Under the pieces are notes generated by a model, which made no database searches, was not told the DNA's origin, and was given only the letters and a program-made list of their open reading frames with translations. The translations under genes and the position numbers were made by a program. A stretch of DNA of 47,000 bases from Symbiodinium natans (Eukaryota; Sar; Dinophyceae; Suessiales; Symbiodiniaceae): positions 1,057,049 to 1,104,048 of the forward strand of contig CAJNDS010001001.1 in NCBI GenBank assembly GCA_905221605.1, written 5' to 3'. Shown piece by piece: positions 23,353 through 33,768 of the stretch. Numbering within the stretch: position 1 is the first letter of the stretch; every line of letters starts with the position of its first letter.

Positions 23353-23484
23353 GCTACTTGAAGGTTCATGGGCACGTATAAGTAGGATTATAGGTGCCCC
23401 CCAAAATGGATATAACTTGATATAACCATAGTTGCGCTACTCCTAACCCTTCTTCTATAAGCACCCATGAGCCTCCAAGTAAGC
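23353..23484. mobile_element. Hairpin element family F
   Basis: CTTGAAGGTTCATGGGCAC at the left and GCACCCATGAGCCTCCAAG at the right, TATAAG motifs just inside both ends, about 132 bp. Confidence 0.65.
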
Positions 23485-24060
23485 CCTCCATGAACTTCAC
23501 TGAATCCCTCAATTAACCCGAAGGCAGATATTGCCCTTGATTCACCTACGCCCCACATGTCCGAAACCCTAGACCCTAAACCCTAAACCCTTTAAACTCT
23601 TAGAAGCCCTAAACCTTAGACCGCAGCCGGTTGAGCGGGTCATGGCCGCGACTTGGGTTAGGCGTCAGGGTTTTTGGCGGGCTTGCGCGACTAGGGTAGA
23701 TAGGAAGGGCGGAAACATGACGCGCGAGGACCCTAAACCCTAAACCCTAAACCCCTAAACCCTAAACCGTAAACCCTAAACCCTAAACCCATTTTACTTC
23801 AAAGTGACCACATAAGGTTTGACAGGCTCTGATATCTTGAGGGCCCCGAGCAACGAGAGGGGTGCGGCTCTCTCTCCTACCGGGGTTGAGAAAGATTGAG
23901 AAAGCTAGGGTTCATTGTATTCAGGATGAAGCGGTTTGTAGGCTAAGGCTCCCCCGTCCCAAGATGAAAAACAGAATCCATGAGGCACCCTACTTTGCAG
24001 AACCCGATTTGGGAGGTTCATTGTACCTTGAGGGAGCAGAGAAGGTGGGTGTGTGTGTGT

Positions 24061-24198
24061 GTGCTTGGAGGTTCAGGGTAACGGGTACTTATAACACCTC
24101 ATTTTTGCTCTACCAAAAAGCCCAAGTCCCCGAAGTCCGCTAAAGTAGTTTACAAGTAGACTCACAAACTGGGTATAAGTACCCATGAACCTCCAAAA
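24061..24198. mobile_element. Hairpin element family F next to a candidate exon
   Basis: GCTTGGAGGTTCAGGGTAAC and GGGTACTTATAACACC at the left, TATAAGTACCCATGAACCTCC at the right. It directly borders the candidate exon 24220-24295 on its downstream side (minus strand), separated by a G/C run, so it may form part of an intron. Confidence 0.65.
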
Positions 24199-24219
24199 AG
24201 GGGGGGGGGGGGGCCTCAC

Positions 24220-24295
24220 CGGCAGCAGGGCAGGTTTGGCTGTCCAGGACCACGCGGACGTTGTAGGGCTTCGCGAGGTTGATGATCAGGTTGTC
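24220..24295 (-). CDS. Candidate exon between two family F hairpin elements
   Basis: 76 nt, 25 codons plus one base, NLIINLAKPYNVRVVLDSQ. Acceptor TTCCCAG and donor GTGAGG are both good. Family F elements lie on both sides, as they would if they were in introns. Product not recognised. Confidence 0.4.
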
Positions 24296-27200
24296 CTGGG
24301 AACTACTTGGAGGTTCATGGGTGCTTATGCGTGGGGCTTTGAGAACCCTATTATAACCCTACTTACAAGAAGGGTTATCATAGGGTACTTCAAGTAGGGT
24401 AAGCGCCCTACAGATACCCTACTTATAACCCTCTACCTAGAAGTAACCATGAACCTCCATGTGGGAGTTTAGAAGGAATTGGTCACTCCAGAGGTTGGCA
24501 CTGCTTGCCAACCCATCCCCCGATCAACTTGAGCTTAAATTTTCCAGAACCCCCAAAGCTTTTCAATTTTCAGAACCGCCAAGAACCCCAACCCTACCAA
24601 ACCATGAAACCCCCCTTAAACTCCCCTAACCACCCCCCCCTTTCCGTCCTTAAACCCTAGACCTAAGTCCTATTGACCCCTAAACCCTAAACCCTAAACC
24701 CTAAACCCTAAACCCTAAACCCTAAACCCTAAACCCTAAACCCTAAACCCTACCTCCCCCCGGCCTGGTCGGGGCAATACTGCACCGTGTACTCATACTT
24801 CCCCAGGCCGCCTTTTGTTGGGGGGGCGGCTCGGAGGTTTAGGGGCTTTTTTTTGCCACCCGCCTAGCTGCCTAGCTGACACTCAGGCCACATTGCAGGT
24901 TTAGGGTTTACGGTTTAGGGTTTGGGGTTTGGGGTTTAGGGTTTGGGGTTTAGGGTTTAGGGTTTGGGGTTTGGGGTTTAGGGTTTCGGGTTTAGGGAAC
25001 CCTTCCCGGGACTCTCTTTGCCAACTACTTAAGGGGGTCGTCCACACTGAGCCCTAGTTAAGCTCGACAGCCAAGCAGAGCTTTGCCTCCAAGGGTTGTG
25101 CACAAAAAAGTCCCGGCCCAAGTCTCGAAAACCAAGAGGGTTTGGGGGCTATTTTAGCCCAGGGCCAGCCCCTCCAAGGCGCACGCATGTCCGCGTCCAA
25201 GGTGCCCACGGCTTTTCCCGCGTCCAGGCCGCACACGCGCTTTGTTTTCATTGGGTTTTTTACCAGGTATTTCTTAGGGCTTTAGGGTTTAGGGTTTTGG
25301 GTTTGGGGTTTAGCGTTGCGCGTGCACCTTGGACACAAACGGCGCGTGCACCCTGGACACAGGGCGCACGTGCAGCTTGGAAGTGGCGCCCTGTTGGGGG
25401 GGGGGGGAGAAAGCAGGTGCAAAGTAGGTACCTATGGCTAGAAACTTCTCTCGGGTACTTGTCACCCTACTTCTAAGCACCCAAAGGGCCCTCCAAGTGG
25501 GGTTTGCTCCGCCATGGCTGAAAAGCCTTCCAAGCTCCTAGTCGGGAGTGAGGGAGTTCGGAAGCTTCCGTTCCAGAGAAAACTCTACTTCGCCAAGAGT
25601 TGAACATTAATCTGTTTGGGTCTCCTTCTCTGGTAGGAAAAATGGAGGGTAACCTGTCCTTTTCTGCGGTTACTGGAGAAGTCAGGCACAGCACTTCATT
25701 TCCTAACCCTAAAGCCTAAACCCTAAACCCTAAATTCTTTTTCATTGGAGGCTTGGGGGCTCTCTTCTGCCCAGGCACCCACGATCTCGTTTGTCAGGTT
25801 TTCTGAGGGGTTCTTTGTGTGGAAATTTTAACCCTGCAAGCCCTAAAAGCCAAAAACCCTATCAACCCTATAAACCCTATAAACCCTATGAACCCTAAAA
25901 CCCCGAAACCCTACAAACCCTGTAAACTCTAAAACCTTAGTTGTCCAGTACCTAGGGGTCTTAAAGGCTAACCTTTGGGATTGTAAGGGAAATATATCAC
26001 CCCAAAAAGGTTAAAGGTTACCTACTCTACGACTAAGAAAACCCTCTAAACCCCCCCCCGAAGGCCGCCAGAGCCTGAAACCCCTAACACCCCAACATCC
26101 TACACCCCATAAACCCCCGAAGGCCTCCAGAGCTTCAAGCCCTAAGCCCTATAATCCCCTAAATCCCTATAAAGCCCTTAAACCTTAAACCTTTAAACCC
26201 TCAAAAATTGGGATGTTCCCCCCCTTGTACTAACAGTCCTTTTCTCGGGATTGCAAGAGGGGGCTCTTTCATCCCTATTGCCCGACAAAGCCCCATTAAA
26301 CCTTTAACTCTGCACCCCAAGTCCTAAACCCTAAGCCCTATAAACCCCCGAAGGTCCCGCGCCTCAAGCCCTAAGCCCTAAGCCCTAAACCTCCAAGCGC
26401 CCGAAATTTGGGACGTATCACATGGAGCTTGTGGGCACGAGTTTGGGAATCGGCCAAGGAGGTGGGGCCGCATGTGCCAGCAAGAGGCAGCCGTGGTCGT
26501 TCTCAATGGTGATGACCTGACGAGCTTCAGCGTCCCCCTTTGGTCATGAGATATACCCTATGCCCTAAACCCCAAACCCTAAAACCCCATATCAAAACAA
26601 AAGAAAACTAAACCCCCGACCACCCCAAGAGCCGAAATCACACCCATCCTGATTCATTCGGCCCCTAAACCCTAAACCCTAAACCCTAAACCCTAAACCC
26701 CTGCATCTTACGCCGGGGCACGTTGTCATTGTTCTCGAAGTTGGCGCCCTGGCATTCACCAGTTTCCGGTCCGGTGGCCTCTGTCAAGGTTTAGGGTTTA
26801 GGGTTTAGGGTTTAGGGTTTAGGGTTTAGGGTTTTAGCGTCTACAGCTCTGGTTCTTCGTGCCATGCGCCTGGCAATGCTCTGCGGATACAGCATTGTGT
26901 ATATATAAAGTATTCAAGATTAACAACGAAAAAAAGTGATTCCTTTGCAGGCTCCAGACGTGAACCGCTGAGCTAGCATGCATTTCAGGCCAGAGACTTT
27001 CGGGAAATCTTCGACCGTTGGATTAAATCAGAGTTTTTTTGAAATCCCGTCGGCAGGCAACCTCCCCAGCAAGGGTGCCCTTTTTTGCGTAAAGCTGTTG
27101 GTAAGGGAGCCTAAATCCCCCAAGAAAAGGGCACGGCATAAGGGTACTACTGGGCATCCTTGTCATAAGATCACACATTCCAGAGACGCCCAAAACCTGA

Positions 27201-27486
27201 ACTCTATGGTGCCGAGAGGTCTCAGTCGTTGCTCCTTCCCTTGCTGCCATGCTTTCGCTCAAGGTTCAGATCATAAGCGCACTTGCAGGTCTGGTCAGGT
27301 AGCAGAGAAACCGAACGCCCCCAAACCCTAAACCGTAAACCCTAAAACCTAATTCCTAAACCCTAAACCCTAAGACCTAAACCCTAAACCAACTGGCGCC
27401 TGCATGTCAACGATGCCAACCTCACCATCGTGGCTGACGACGTGAACCGAGAACGTCTCCGTGAGGATGGACCCGCCGTAACAGAC
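24220..27486 (-). CDS. Candidate multi-exon gene, unrecognised product
   Basis: Short minus-strand open segments between telomere arrays, several with good splice signals: 27394-27486 (VCYGGSILTETFSVHVVSHD), 26712-26780 (TGPETGECQGANFENNDN, donor GTAAGA), 26422-26524 (PRQVITIENDHGCLLLAHA, in phase with the previous), about 25735-25802 (LTNEIVGAWAEESPQASNE), 24754-24811 (LGKYEYTVQYCPDQAGG, donor GTAGGG) and 24220-24295 (DNLIINLAKPYNVRVVLDSQ, acceptor CCCAG, donor GTGAGG). GC-rich third positions, no repeats inside. The YEYTVQYCP piece resembles the last strands of an Ig-like or filamin-type repeat, but that is weak. Order and membership of one gene are inferred; in segments this short an open frame alone is weak evidence. 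Confidence 0.35.
24302..24462. mobile_element. Hairpin element family F next to a candidate exon
   Basis: CTACTTGGAGGTTCATGGGT at the left and TAACCATGAACCTCCATG at the right, with repeated TATAACCCTACTT inside; about 160 bp. It lies just upstream (minus strand) of the candidate exon 24220-24295. Confidence 0.65.
24680..24751. repeat. Interstitial telomere array (CCCTAAA), about 10 units
   Basis: Perfect CCCTAAA units directly next to the candidate exon 24754-24811. Confidence 0.95.
25936..26037. mobile_element. Family B introner-like element, TSD AAAAC
   Basis: 102 bp from CTTAGTTGTCC to CTACGACTAAG, flanked by AAAAC on both sides (25931-25935 and 26038-26042). The interior (CTAACCTTTGGGATT ... 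CACCCCAAAAAGGTT) matches the introns at 37781-37895 and 35252-35486. On the minus strand it would read GTTTT-CTTAG ... CTAAG-GTTTT, so it has the form of a GT-AG intron there, between two candidate minus-strand exons. Confidence 0.78.
26208..26290. mobile_element. Palindromic element family C, right end lost
   Basis: TTGGGATGTTCCCCCCC ... TACTAACAGTCC ... CGGGATTGCAAGAGGGGGC, then the match fades before the expected GGACTGTTAG arm. Partial copy. Confidence 0.5.
26789..26835. repeat. Interstitial telomere array (TTTAGGG)
   Basis: Six units directly next to the candidate exon 26712-26780. Confidence 0.95.
27045..27160. mobile_element. Family A' introner-like copy
   Basis: GCAAGGGTGCCCTTTTTTGC ... 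GGGAGCCTAAATCCCCCAAG ... GGGTACTACTGGGCATCC matches the family A' part of the intron 35252-35486 (GGGTGCCCTTTTTTGC ... GGGAACCTAAACC ... GGGTACTGCTGGGCATCC). The ends are not clean. It interrupts a chance open frame (26978-27331), which is therefore not a gene. Confidence 0.55.
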
Positions 27487-27514
27487 CTTAGCGGTTGGAT
27501 TTTGAGGAGTTCAG

Positions 27515-27620
27515 GGTTTAGGGTTTAGGGTTTAGGGCCAGGGTTTAGGGTTTAGGGTTTAGGGTTTAGGGTTTAGGGTTTAGGGTTTAGGGTTTGGGGT
27601 TTGGGGTTTAGGGTTTAGAC
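27515..27620. repeat. Interstitial telomere array (TTTAGGG)
   Basis: Two blocks, 27515-27537 and 27540-27618, with TTTGGGG variants at the end. It lies just upstream (minus strand) of the candidate exon 27394-27486. Confidence 0.9.
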
Positions 27621-27805
27621 TCTCACACTGGCACAAGCGGGCGAGGCAACTAGGGTTTAGGGTTTAGGGCCCCCAAGGGGTTTCGGGTTTAGGGTTTAGG
27701 GTTTGGGGGGGGGGGGGGGGGGGGCGGTGGGGGGAATAAGAAGTGGGATTCTCGGATTCTCTGAAAACCCTAAACCCTAAATTTAGGGGTCAGGTTTTCC
27801 CCGCT

Positions 27806-27903
27806 TTGGGATGCTCACCCTTTTCTGACAGTTTTCAATCGGGATTATCGCACCCCCTATTCGAATCCCTATGCAGGACTGTTAGTATCAGGGGATCATC
27901 CCT
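27806..27903. mobile_element. Palindromic element family C
   Basis: TGGGATGCTCACCCTTTTCTGACAG at the left, GGACTGTTAGTATCAGGGG then ATCATCCC at the right, 98 bp. Outer and inner arms are both recognisable with mismatches. Confidence 0.65.
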
Positions 27904-28358
27904 TTGGATTCTAAAACGATAAAAAATCCCCAAACCCTCCTCCGCAAAGGGGATCATGTCTGAACCCGAGACACAAAAAAAAAACAGACCGGGAACCAGA
28001 GGCCTCAAGAACAAAAAACAAAATGTGAGGACCCGGGTGCCTGCATTCCTTTTCAAAAGGCCACTAGATTCCTGGGGGTTCTCTTGGGCTCCCATATTAA
28101 CACCCCTGTACTTCCAACTGTTACATCTGCATGTGCCTGAAACCCTAAGCCGTAAACCCGAAACCCTACCCTAAACCCTAAACTACCCTAAGCTATAAAC
28201 CCTAAACCCTAAACTACCCCAAGCTATAAACCCCAAACCCTACCCTAAACCCTAAACTATAACCCTAATGCCACCCGAGTCAACCCTGGATGCCTTTTTT
28301 GGGTAGCTCAGTTGCTAAGCAAGGAACCCTTACCCTTAACCCTAAACCCGAGTTTGAG

Positions 28359-28359
<1 letters not shown>

Positions 28360-28391
<32 letters not shown>
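28360..28391. repeat. Poly-C run, about 32 bases
   Basis: A second one of about 31 bases lies at 28571-28600. Other C or G runs of 14 or more are near 30-48, 8310-8328, 15128-15147, 16080-16097, 27703-27724. Lengths in an assembly are unreliable. Confidence 0.9.
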
Positions 28392-28571
28392 ACGCCCCTC
28401 CCCCCCACACACTTCACTCCCCGAACCCGAAAACCTGGGGCGCTGCCAGCCCTTCCTGGCTAAGGGTTAGGGTTAGGGTTAGGGTTTTTGGGATGGGCTT
28501 AGGGTGTAGAATCTAGGATGCCATAGGGAACCCTAAACCCTAAACACTAAACCCTAAACCCTAGCTTTGGA

Positions 28572-28602
<31 letters not shown>

Positions 28603-28659
28603 ACACTTGTCATGAGCATGTCCTTCCATCCCCTTCAGAGGCCTCCACTGAGAGGTTGG

Positions 28660-28955
28660 TTAGGGCTTAGGGCTTAGGGCTTAGGGCTTAGGGCTTAGGG
28701 CTTAGGGCTTAGGGCTTAGGGCTTAGGGCTTAGGGCTTAGGGCTTCGGGCTTCGGGCTTCGGGCTTAGGGCTTAGGGCTTAGGGCTTAGGGCTTAGGGCT
28801 TCGGGCTTCGGGCTTCGGGCTTCGGGCTTCGGGCTTCGGGCTTCGGGCTTCGGGCTTAGGGCTTAGGGCTTTGGGCTTTGGGCTTAAGGTTTCGGGCTGA
28901 GGGCTTAGGGCTTCAGGCTTAGGGCGTCAGGCTTAGGGCTTAGGGCTTAGCGTTT
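28660..28955. repeat. Variant heptamer array (TTAGGGC / TTCGGGC), about 40 units
   Basis: Regular 7-bp units in alternating blocks of GGGCTTA and GGGCTTC, then a few irregular units. Same period as the telomere repeat but with a fixed C in place of one T. Confidence 0.9.
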
Positions 28956-28997
28956 GGGGTTGGGGTTTAGGGTTTAGGGTTTGGAATTTGGGGTTTA

Positions 28998-29107
28998 GGG
29001 ATATCTACATATATACATATATACATATATACATATATACATATATACATATATACATATATACATATATACATATATACATATATACATATATATATAT
29101 ATATACT
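28998..29107. repeat. AT microsatellite (ACATATAT)n
   Basis: Thirteen or so CATATATA units ending in (TA)n. Confidence 0.95.
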
Positions 29108-29556
29108 GCGGTTTAATTAGGGTTCAGGGTCCATTTTGGCCGCAGACTGAGGGCAAACCCTGCTTGCCCGCAACTCGCCGCATGCCCTCCAAACCACCCT
29201 AAACCCTAAACCCGAAACCCCACCCGAGAACCTGCTGGCAGGTCACGGGGCCAGCTGGCAAGCTGCCAGTGCCACTGCATGGCAGCTCAACTTAGCGGTT
29301 TGAGGGTTTCGGCGGTTTAGGGTTTACGGTTTAGGGTTTGGGGTTTGGGGTTTAGGGGGCTCTCGCACTCGCACACGGCAGGTTCGGTTGAGGGGTTAAA
29401 ACTTCAGGCTTTCTGGGTTACAATGGGGCCCTGCAATCAAATACATTTCTATGGGTTAGACAGGGTCATGTGGGGACCAGGCCCATAGGAAGTTTGGAGT
29501 GATTCCAAACCAACCCCAACTTCTATAAAGACTACAAGAACTGTCTGACTCTATAC

Positions 29557-29653
29557 TTGCAGGTTCATGGGTACTTATAACGAGGGCAGGGTTCTACAAA
29601 AGGCTAAAGCCGCATATATAACCCTATTCATAAGTATCCATGAGCCTGCAAGC
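29557..29653. mobile_element. Hairpin element family F
   Basis: CTTGCAGGTTCATGGGTACT at the left and AGTATCCATGAGCCTGCAAG at the right, an inverted repeat of about 20 bp; 97 bp. Confidence 0.7.
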
Positions 29654-29772
29654 ATCAAGCAAGACCATCCTGGTATTGGGATTACCAATTGAAGGCTTCC
29701 AGTTCATCGGCTGCCCTCAACATCCGCCTACACCATGGGCGGCAACAGAGCGAGGAGAAAACGCACCCGTCC

Positions 29773-29849
29773 CTAAACCCTAAACCCCAAGCCCTAAACC
29801 CTAAACCCTAAACCCTAAACCCTAAACCCTAAACCCTAAACCCTAAACC
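29773..29849. repeat. Interstitial telomere array (CCCTAAA)
   Basis: Ten or eleven units with one CCCCAAG variant. Confidence 0.95.
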
Positions 29850-29851
29850 AG

Positions 29852-32843
29852 GGCCAAGGTTCTGCCGCGAAGAGACGGCTTGCACATCACGAGCCTTGCT
29901 TGAAGGTTCATGGGTAGCTTATACACGTCGGGTCGGGTTACTTGAAGGTAAGTAGGCACTTAGAATAAATAGGGTTTAGGGCTATAAGTACCCTAACCCT
30001 AAGGCTCCAAGACCCATTAGACCCATTAAGGAATTTAAAGGGGTTTTGGGCCCTAAAGGCCCTATTGTAGAATTTGAGACTAAGGGCAAAGGTTGAAGGC
30101 TTGATTGGGGTTTAGGGTTTAGGGGCGCACGGGATCAAAGGGTGCATGGAGCCCTCTCAGGTCGCGCGGAAGAACAAATCGTAAACATGTTCCTGGTCAC
30201 TTTCCATCTCAGTTTGAGCATCATCGGATCACCTACATGACCCTTGTTGCAACTGGGCTTGCGGACTAGCCAGATCCTACAGGACCCTAAACACCAAACC
30301 CGTACGCTGCAATGTCAAACAGTAGACCCTTGACCTTATAGAGCCACTATGTGGCGTCCCTTTGACCATGAATTCCTTGTCGGTATGTTCGCTGAAAACA
30401 GCAGCGGCAACCCTGTAGCAAGATACAAAGCGGTGTGCTGTGTTTAGGGCGGGCCGCATGCAGAACGCTCCTTGAAGCACGTTCACTTCAGAAATCGTTT
30501 TTAAAGGGACTTCAGGAGAACATAAGAGAAAACCCCTAAGCCCTAAACCAGAAACCCTAAACCCCATAATTCTGGAACCCCACGCTCGGCCCTGGTATGG
30601 CGATGTGGGGACCAAGGGATCTCAGTGCGCTGTTAAGGATGAGCCCATATCCACATGCTCTAACCCCAAACAAAATGGCGAGGCTTGTAGCTCTTCACAG
30701 ATCAGGCGCGTAGGCGGAAAACCCACAAACCCCAAAAAACCCAAAAACCCCCAAACCCAAACACCCCAAAAAAATAAGCAGCCCAAAACACCAAAACTCC
30801 AAAACCCCAAACACAAAAAAACCCAAAAACACCCAAACCCCAAACCCAACAAAACCATAACCCTAAGCACAAGGAGATGGATAGGGTTTTGCATGTTCTG
30901 CCTTATACTAACAGTCCTGTTTTGGGGGAGTATAATAGGGGTATTAGAATCCCAATTAAAGACTGTTAGCATAAGGGGGAACATCCCAACCCTAAACCCT
31001 AAATGCACCCCTAATCCCGCAGGCCCATTTTGCCCGCAGACTCCTTTGACTGAAATCACTCGCAGCTTTGGTCTATGACTGATTTCTCAGATGTAGACAA
31101 GCCCAGGTAGCCTCTCTGTAGCCAATTCTACGAATCTACTATTAAGAACCCCCCCCCCCCCCCTTAACAAATGTGTGCATATATATATATATACATATAA
31201 CTATCCCTATATTCCCCGTATGACAAGAAATATGGGGGCGTTCTTAATTGGGTGCTGGGTTTAGGGTTTTTTCCTCAGGGTTTAGGATTTAGGGTGCTGG
31301 CATCAAGAGAGTTCTACTCGCACCCCTAAGGGTGTACCCCTTAAGAGGTTCTCCTACTTCCCTGGATATACTCCTACTACGGCCCCTGTATAGAGTCCTT
31401 GCATAAGGGAGCCCTAAACCCTAAACCCTAAACCCTAAACCCTAACCCTAAACCCTAGAGCAGTTCGAAGCTGTACTCTGCCACGGCCCCTTCTTTCAAA
31501 GGGATAAGGGGCATCGGGAGGGCAAGGATCACCGCACGAAGTGCCATGGCGCAAACGAGCACCTGAGGCGACTGGAGGATGGCCCCTAACATCATGGGGT
31601 TCCCCTACTACCCCCCTCTATACTACCCTAAACCCTAAACCCTAAACCCTAAACCCTAAACCCTAAACCCTAAACCCCCCCCCCTTAGTTCCCCCATTAA
31701 TGAAGGCTATTTAAGGATAATTAAGCCTAATTAAGGGGGGGACCTAGTGGGAGTAGTAGAGAGGGGCTAGTAGGGGAACCCATAATAACACCCTCTTAAA
31801 CATATCTTATAGGGCAAAGGGAGGGGTCCATGGGGTGTCGGTACCTAGGGAGCCTTACAAAGTAGTGGGGACCCTAAACCCTAAACCCTAAACCCTAAAC
31901 CCTAAGGTTCAGGGTTTTGGAGAACTCCAGGCACATAATTGCCGCTTTCAGTGTGCGAACGGGCAAACCAGCCATCCGTTGGAGGGGTCTGAATCCCGGG
32001 TTACCGGGATCGGGCGCAACGGAGTGTAAGCACCCCTAAACCGGAAACCGTAAACCCCAAACCCTTAACCCTCAACCATGAAGGCCGAGGCGCAGAGAAG
32101 GCGCAAGGACGCGGGCTGGGCCAGATGTGGGATCCACGAAAAGCGCTTGCGGCAGTCATGGGTTTGCAGGGTTTAAGGCGTAGAAGGAGGGACCCCCTAG
32201 AAGGGACCCTTAATCTTAAGGTCAACTGGTCAATCCTCAACCCTTTTATAAGGAGGGACCCCTAGAAGAGACCCTTAATCTTGAATAGCCCCCTAACTTA
32301 CCCCTAAGGTCCCTTATAAGGGTCCCTCCTTTAGTCCCTTGAAGGGTCAGCTGGTCAACCCTCAGCCCTTTTTGAACCCGTGCTGAACCCGAAACCGCAA
32401 TTCAACCCTATAACCCTAAACCCTGACTACGCCTCTATGAAGGGAACGGAGGGTCTCGAAAGGACTTGAAGAACTTACCTTAAACATTATCCCCCCCCCC
32501 CCCCAGCCATCCAAGGCCAGAAGCCCATCAAGCAGGACGATCGCGGGGAGACTTTGCTATGTGTGTCACTAATTAGACTACCTTAAGAGAGTCGTAGCTA
32601 CTCCCGTCGTTTACCCGCGCTTGTTTGAACTTGATCACTTTGACATTCAGAGCACTGGGCAGAAGTCACATTGCGCCAACACCTTCTGAGGCCCATAAGG
32701 TTTAAGTTTAGGGTTTAGGGTTTAGGGGTTTAGGGGAAACCTTAAGTTCGGCATGGCCGACACCACATCAGTCCCACCAAGCACACGCATCTGAGGATTG
32801 CTTCTGGTCCCTTCTTCTGCCTCCCGGACTCCCGGTTCATCAA
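29852..32843 (-). CDS. Weak candidate minus-strand exons, unrecognised
   Basis: Repeat-free, GC-rich segments with an open minus frame: 32745-32843 (VREAEEGTRSNPQMRVLGG), about 32086-32168 (DCRKRFSWIPHLAQPASLRL), about 31918-31980 (RMAGLPVRTLKAAIMCLEF), 31459-31562 (VLVCAMALRAVILALPMPLI then EYSFELL, acceptor CTCAG) and 29852-29893 (RDVQAVSSRQNLGP). The hydrophobic piece at 31459 could be a membrane helix. They lie downstream of the polycystin stop on the same strand, so would be another gene. No family recognised; some may be chance. Confidence 0.25.
29899..30012. mobile_element. Hairpin element family F, composite
   Basis: GCTTGAAGGTTCATGGGTAG, then a second start ACTTGAAGGTAAGTAGGCAC, then ATAAGTACCCTAACCC and GGCTCCAAG at the right. 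Looks like two overlapping copies. Confidence 0.45.
30888..30989. mobile_element. Palindromic element family C
   Basis: TTGCATGTTCTGCCTTATAC, TAACAGTCC, GGGGTATTAGAATCCC, AGACTGTTAGCATAAGG, GGGAACATCCCAA. It is followed at once by CCCTAAACCC. 102 bp. It accounts for the end of the open frame 30605-31078. Confidence 0.7.
31139..31250. mobile_element. Hairpin element family E with internal TA repeat
   Basis: ATTAAGAACCCCC... at the left and GGGGGCGTTCTTAAT at the right, with (TA)n and TATTCCCCGTATGAC between. About 112 bp. Confidence 0.55.
31594..31785. mobile_element. Fold-back element with telomere repeats inside
   Basis: GGGGTTCCCCTACTACCCCC at the left pairs with TAGTAGGGGAACCC at the right; between them are seven CCCTAAA units, a C-run and AATTAAGCCTAATTAAGG. 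Another case of telomere repeats inside an inverted-repeat element. Confidence 0.45.
31624..31678. repeat. Interstitial telomere array (CCCTAAA) inside a fold-back element
   Basis: Seven perfect units followed by a run of C. Confidence 0.95.
32180..32375. repeat. Local direct and inverted repeat cluster
   Basis: AGGAGGGACCCCCTAGAAGG and AGGAGGGACCCCTAGAAGAG are a direct repeat; GGTCAACTGGTCAATCCTCA and GGTCAGCTGGTCAACCCTCA are another; CCCTTATAAGGGTCCCTCCT is the inverse of the first. No gene seen. Confidence 0.55.
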
Positions 32844-32879
32844 CACACCTCACTCTCAAACCCTAAACCTAAACCCCAA

Positions 32880-33250
32880 ACCCTAAATCCTAAACCCTGA
32901 GGGGGGGGCGAGGGGGGGGGGGGGGGCGAGGAGGGTGGAATTTGGATGTCGGAACTTTGAATCTATACCCTGAGCCCTGAACCCGAATTTGGAACTCCTT
33001 GCCCACTCTTGCGCCAGCTTGGAGGTGAAACGTGCTCTGGAGACGTGTGGCTTAAAGTCTCAGATCGCTCATCGTATGTACAAACTTGTTGGATGTGGGT
33101 TGCGACCTACATGTTGGCTCCTTGTGGTACTATACCTATAGCTGGAAGACACTGCCCGTTGTCCAAATCAACTCCTATGTCGGCCCAGATTTTTTGCCAC
33201 AAAGGCTTCAATAAACACCAAATAATCTGTGTGCTAAGCCCAAGTATGCC
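32880..33250. other. 3' flank of the polycystin gene
   Basis: A G-run at 32900-32925, then about 300 bp of plain sequence up to the TAA of the last exon. It may be 3' UTR. No polyadenylation signal was identified. The frame at 33009-33317 overlaps the exon on the other strand and is not called. Confidence 0.4.
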
Positions 33251-33252
33251 TC

Positions 33253-33768
33253 TTAACCCTCGGACTCATAAAGCAATCTCTGTCGCTGCGTGCCCTGAGT
33301 GGGTGCGGAGCACATGACTTCCAAGCCAGACCACATCCTTCGCGCGGTGCCATGCTGGTACTGGTGGATTTCCCGGCTGGCCGCAATCTCCTGCAGGGAT
33401 GCCGCCACTTTCTGCAGGTCAGTTTGCAGATCCACAAGTCGAGACTTCGTCTGTTTGGAGACTTCAGTAAACTCCTTCTGCTGAATGCAGACATCTTCCT
33501 GCCGGTCTTCCAAAGCATTGCACTCCTCTCTCAGGACTTCGTCCACTTGCTTGCTCATGACTTTCACGTTCTCTCTCACCATGCTCACGGCTCTGCTGGT
33601 GGTCTCCTGTAAGGCGATCGTGGGATTCTCAGCTATCCCGATGCGACCCGCCACAGCGCTCATCACGGAACGGATGTGGGAGGTCTTGTGCCGCAACAGG
33701 TTCAGCCTGACCTTGGCAGCCCGGCAACCTTTTTGAAACAAGGGTCCCGCGTTTTCGGCTTTCGCTAC
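33253..33768 (-). CDS. Polycystin C-terminal coiled-coil exon with stop codon
   Basis: Open from an AAGAAGAG acceptor at about 33769 to a TAA at 33253-33255, about 171 residues. Residues roughly 45-130 carry heptad spacing of hydrophobics with many Glu, Gln and Lys (for example VMSKQVDEVLREECNALEDR and VDLQTDLQKVAASLQEIAAS), a strong coiled-coil pattern. Animal polycystin-2 also ends in a cytosolic coiled coil used for subunit assembly, so this fits as the last exon of the channel. It has a balanced, coding-like composition unlike the repeats around it. Alternative: last exon of an unrelated gene, since the link to 34964 is not proven. Confidence 0.65.
   Translation of the reverse strand, partial: VAKAENAGPLFQKGCRAAKVRLNLLRHKTSHIRSVMSAVAGRIGIAENPTIALQETTSRAVSMVRENVKVMSKQVDEVLREECNALEDRQEDVCIQQKEFTEVSKQTKSRLVDLQTDLQKVAASLQEIAASREIHQYQHGTARRMWSGLEVMCSAPTQGTQRQRLLYESEG

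Noticed and set aside
26978-27331. 117-residue plus frame
   Set aside because: Runs through an introner-like copy and ends in telomere-like repeats; no domain.
28300-28345. tRNA-like start (GGGTAGCTCAGTTGCTAAGC)
   Set aside because: No matching acceptor stem, anticodon arm or T-arm follows.
30605-31078. 157-residue plus frame rich in Lys, Pro and Asn
   Set aside because: Made of C/A-rich repeat text and a family C element.
33299-33736. Plus-strand open frames opposite the coiled-coil exon
   Set aside because: Shadows of the minus-strand exon 33253-33768, which has heptad structure and a stop codon that fits.
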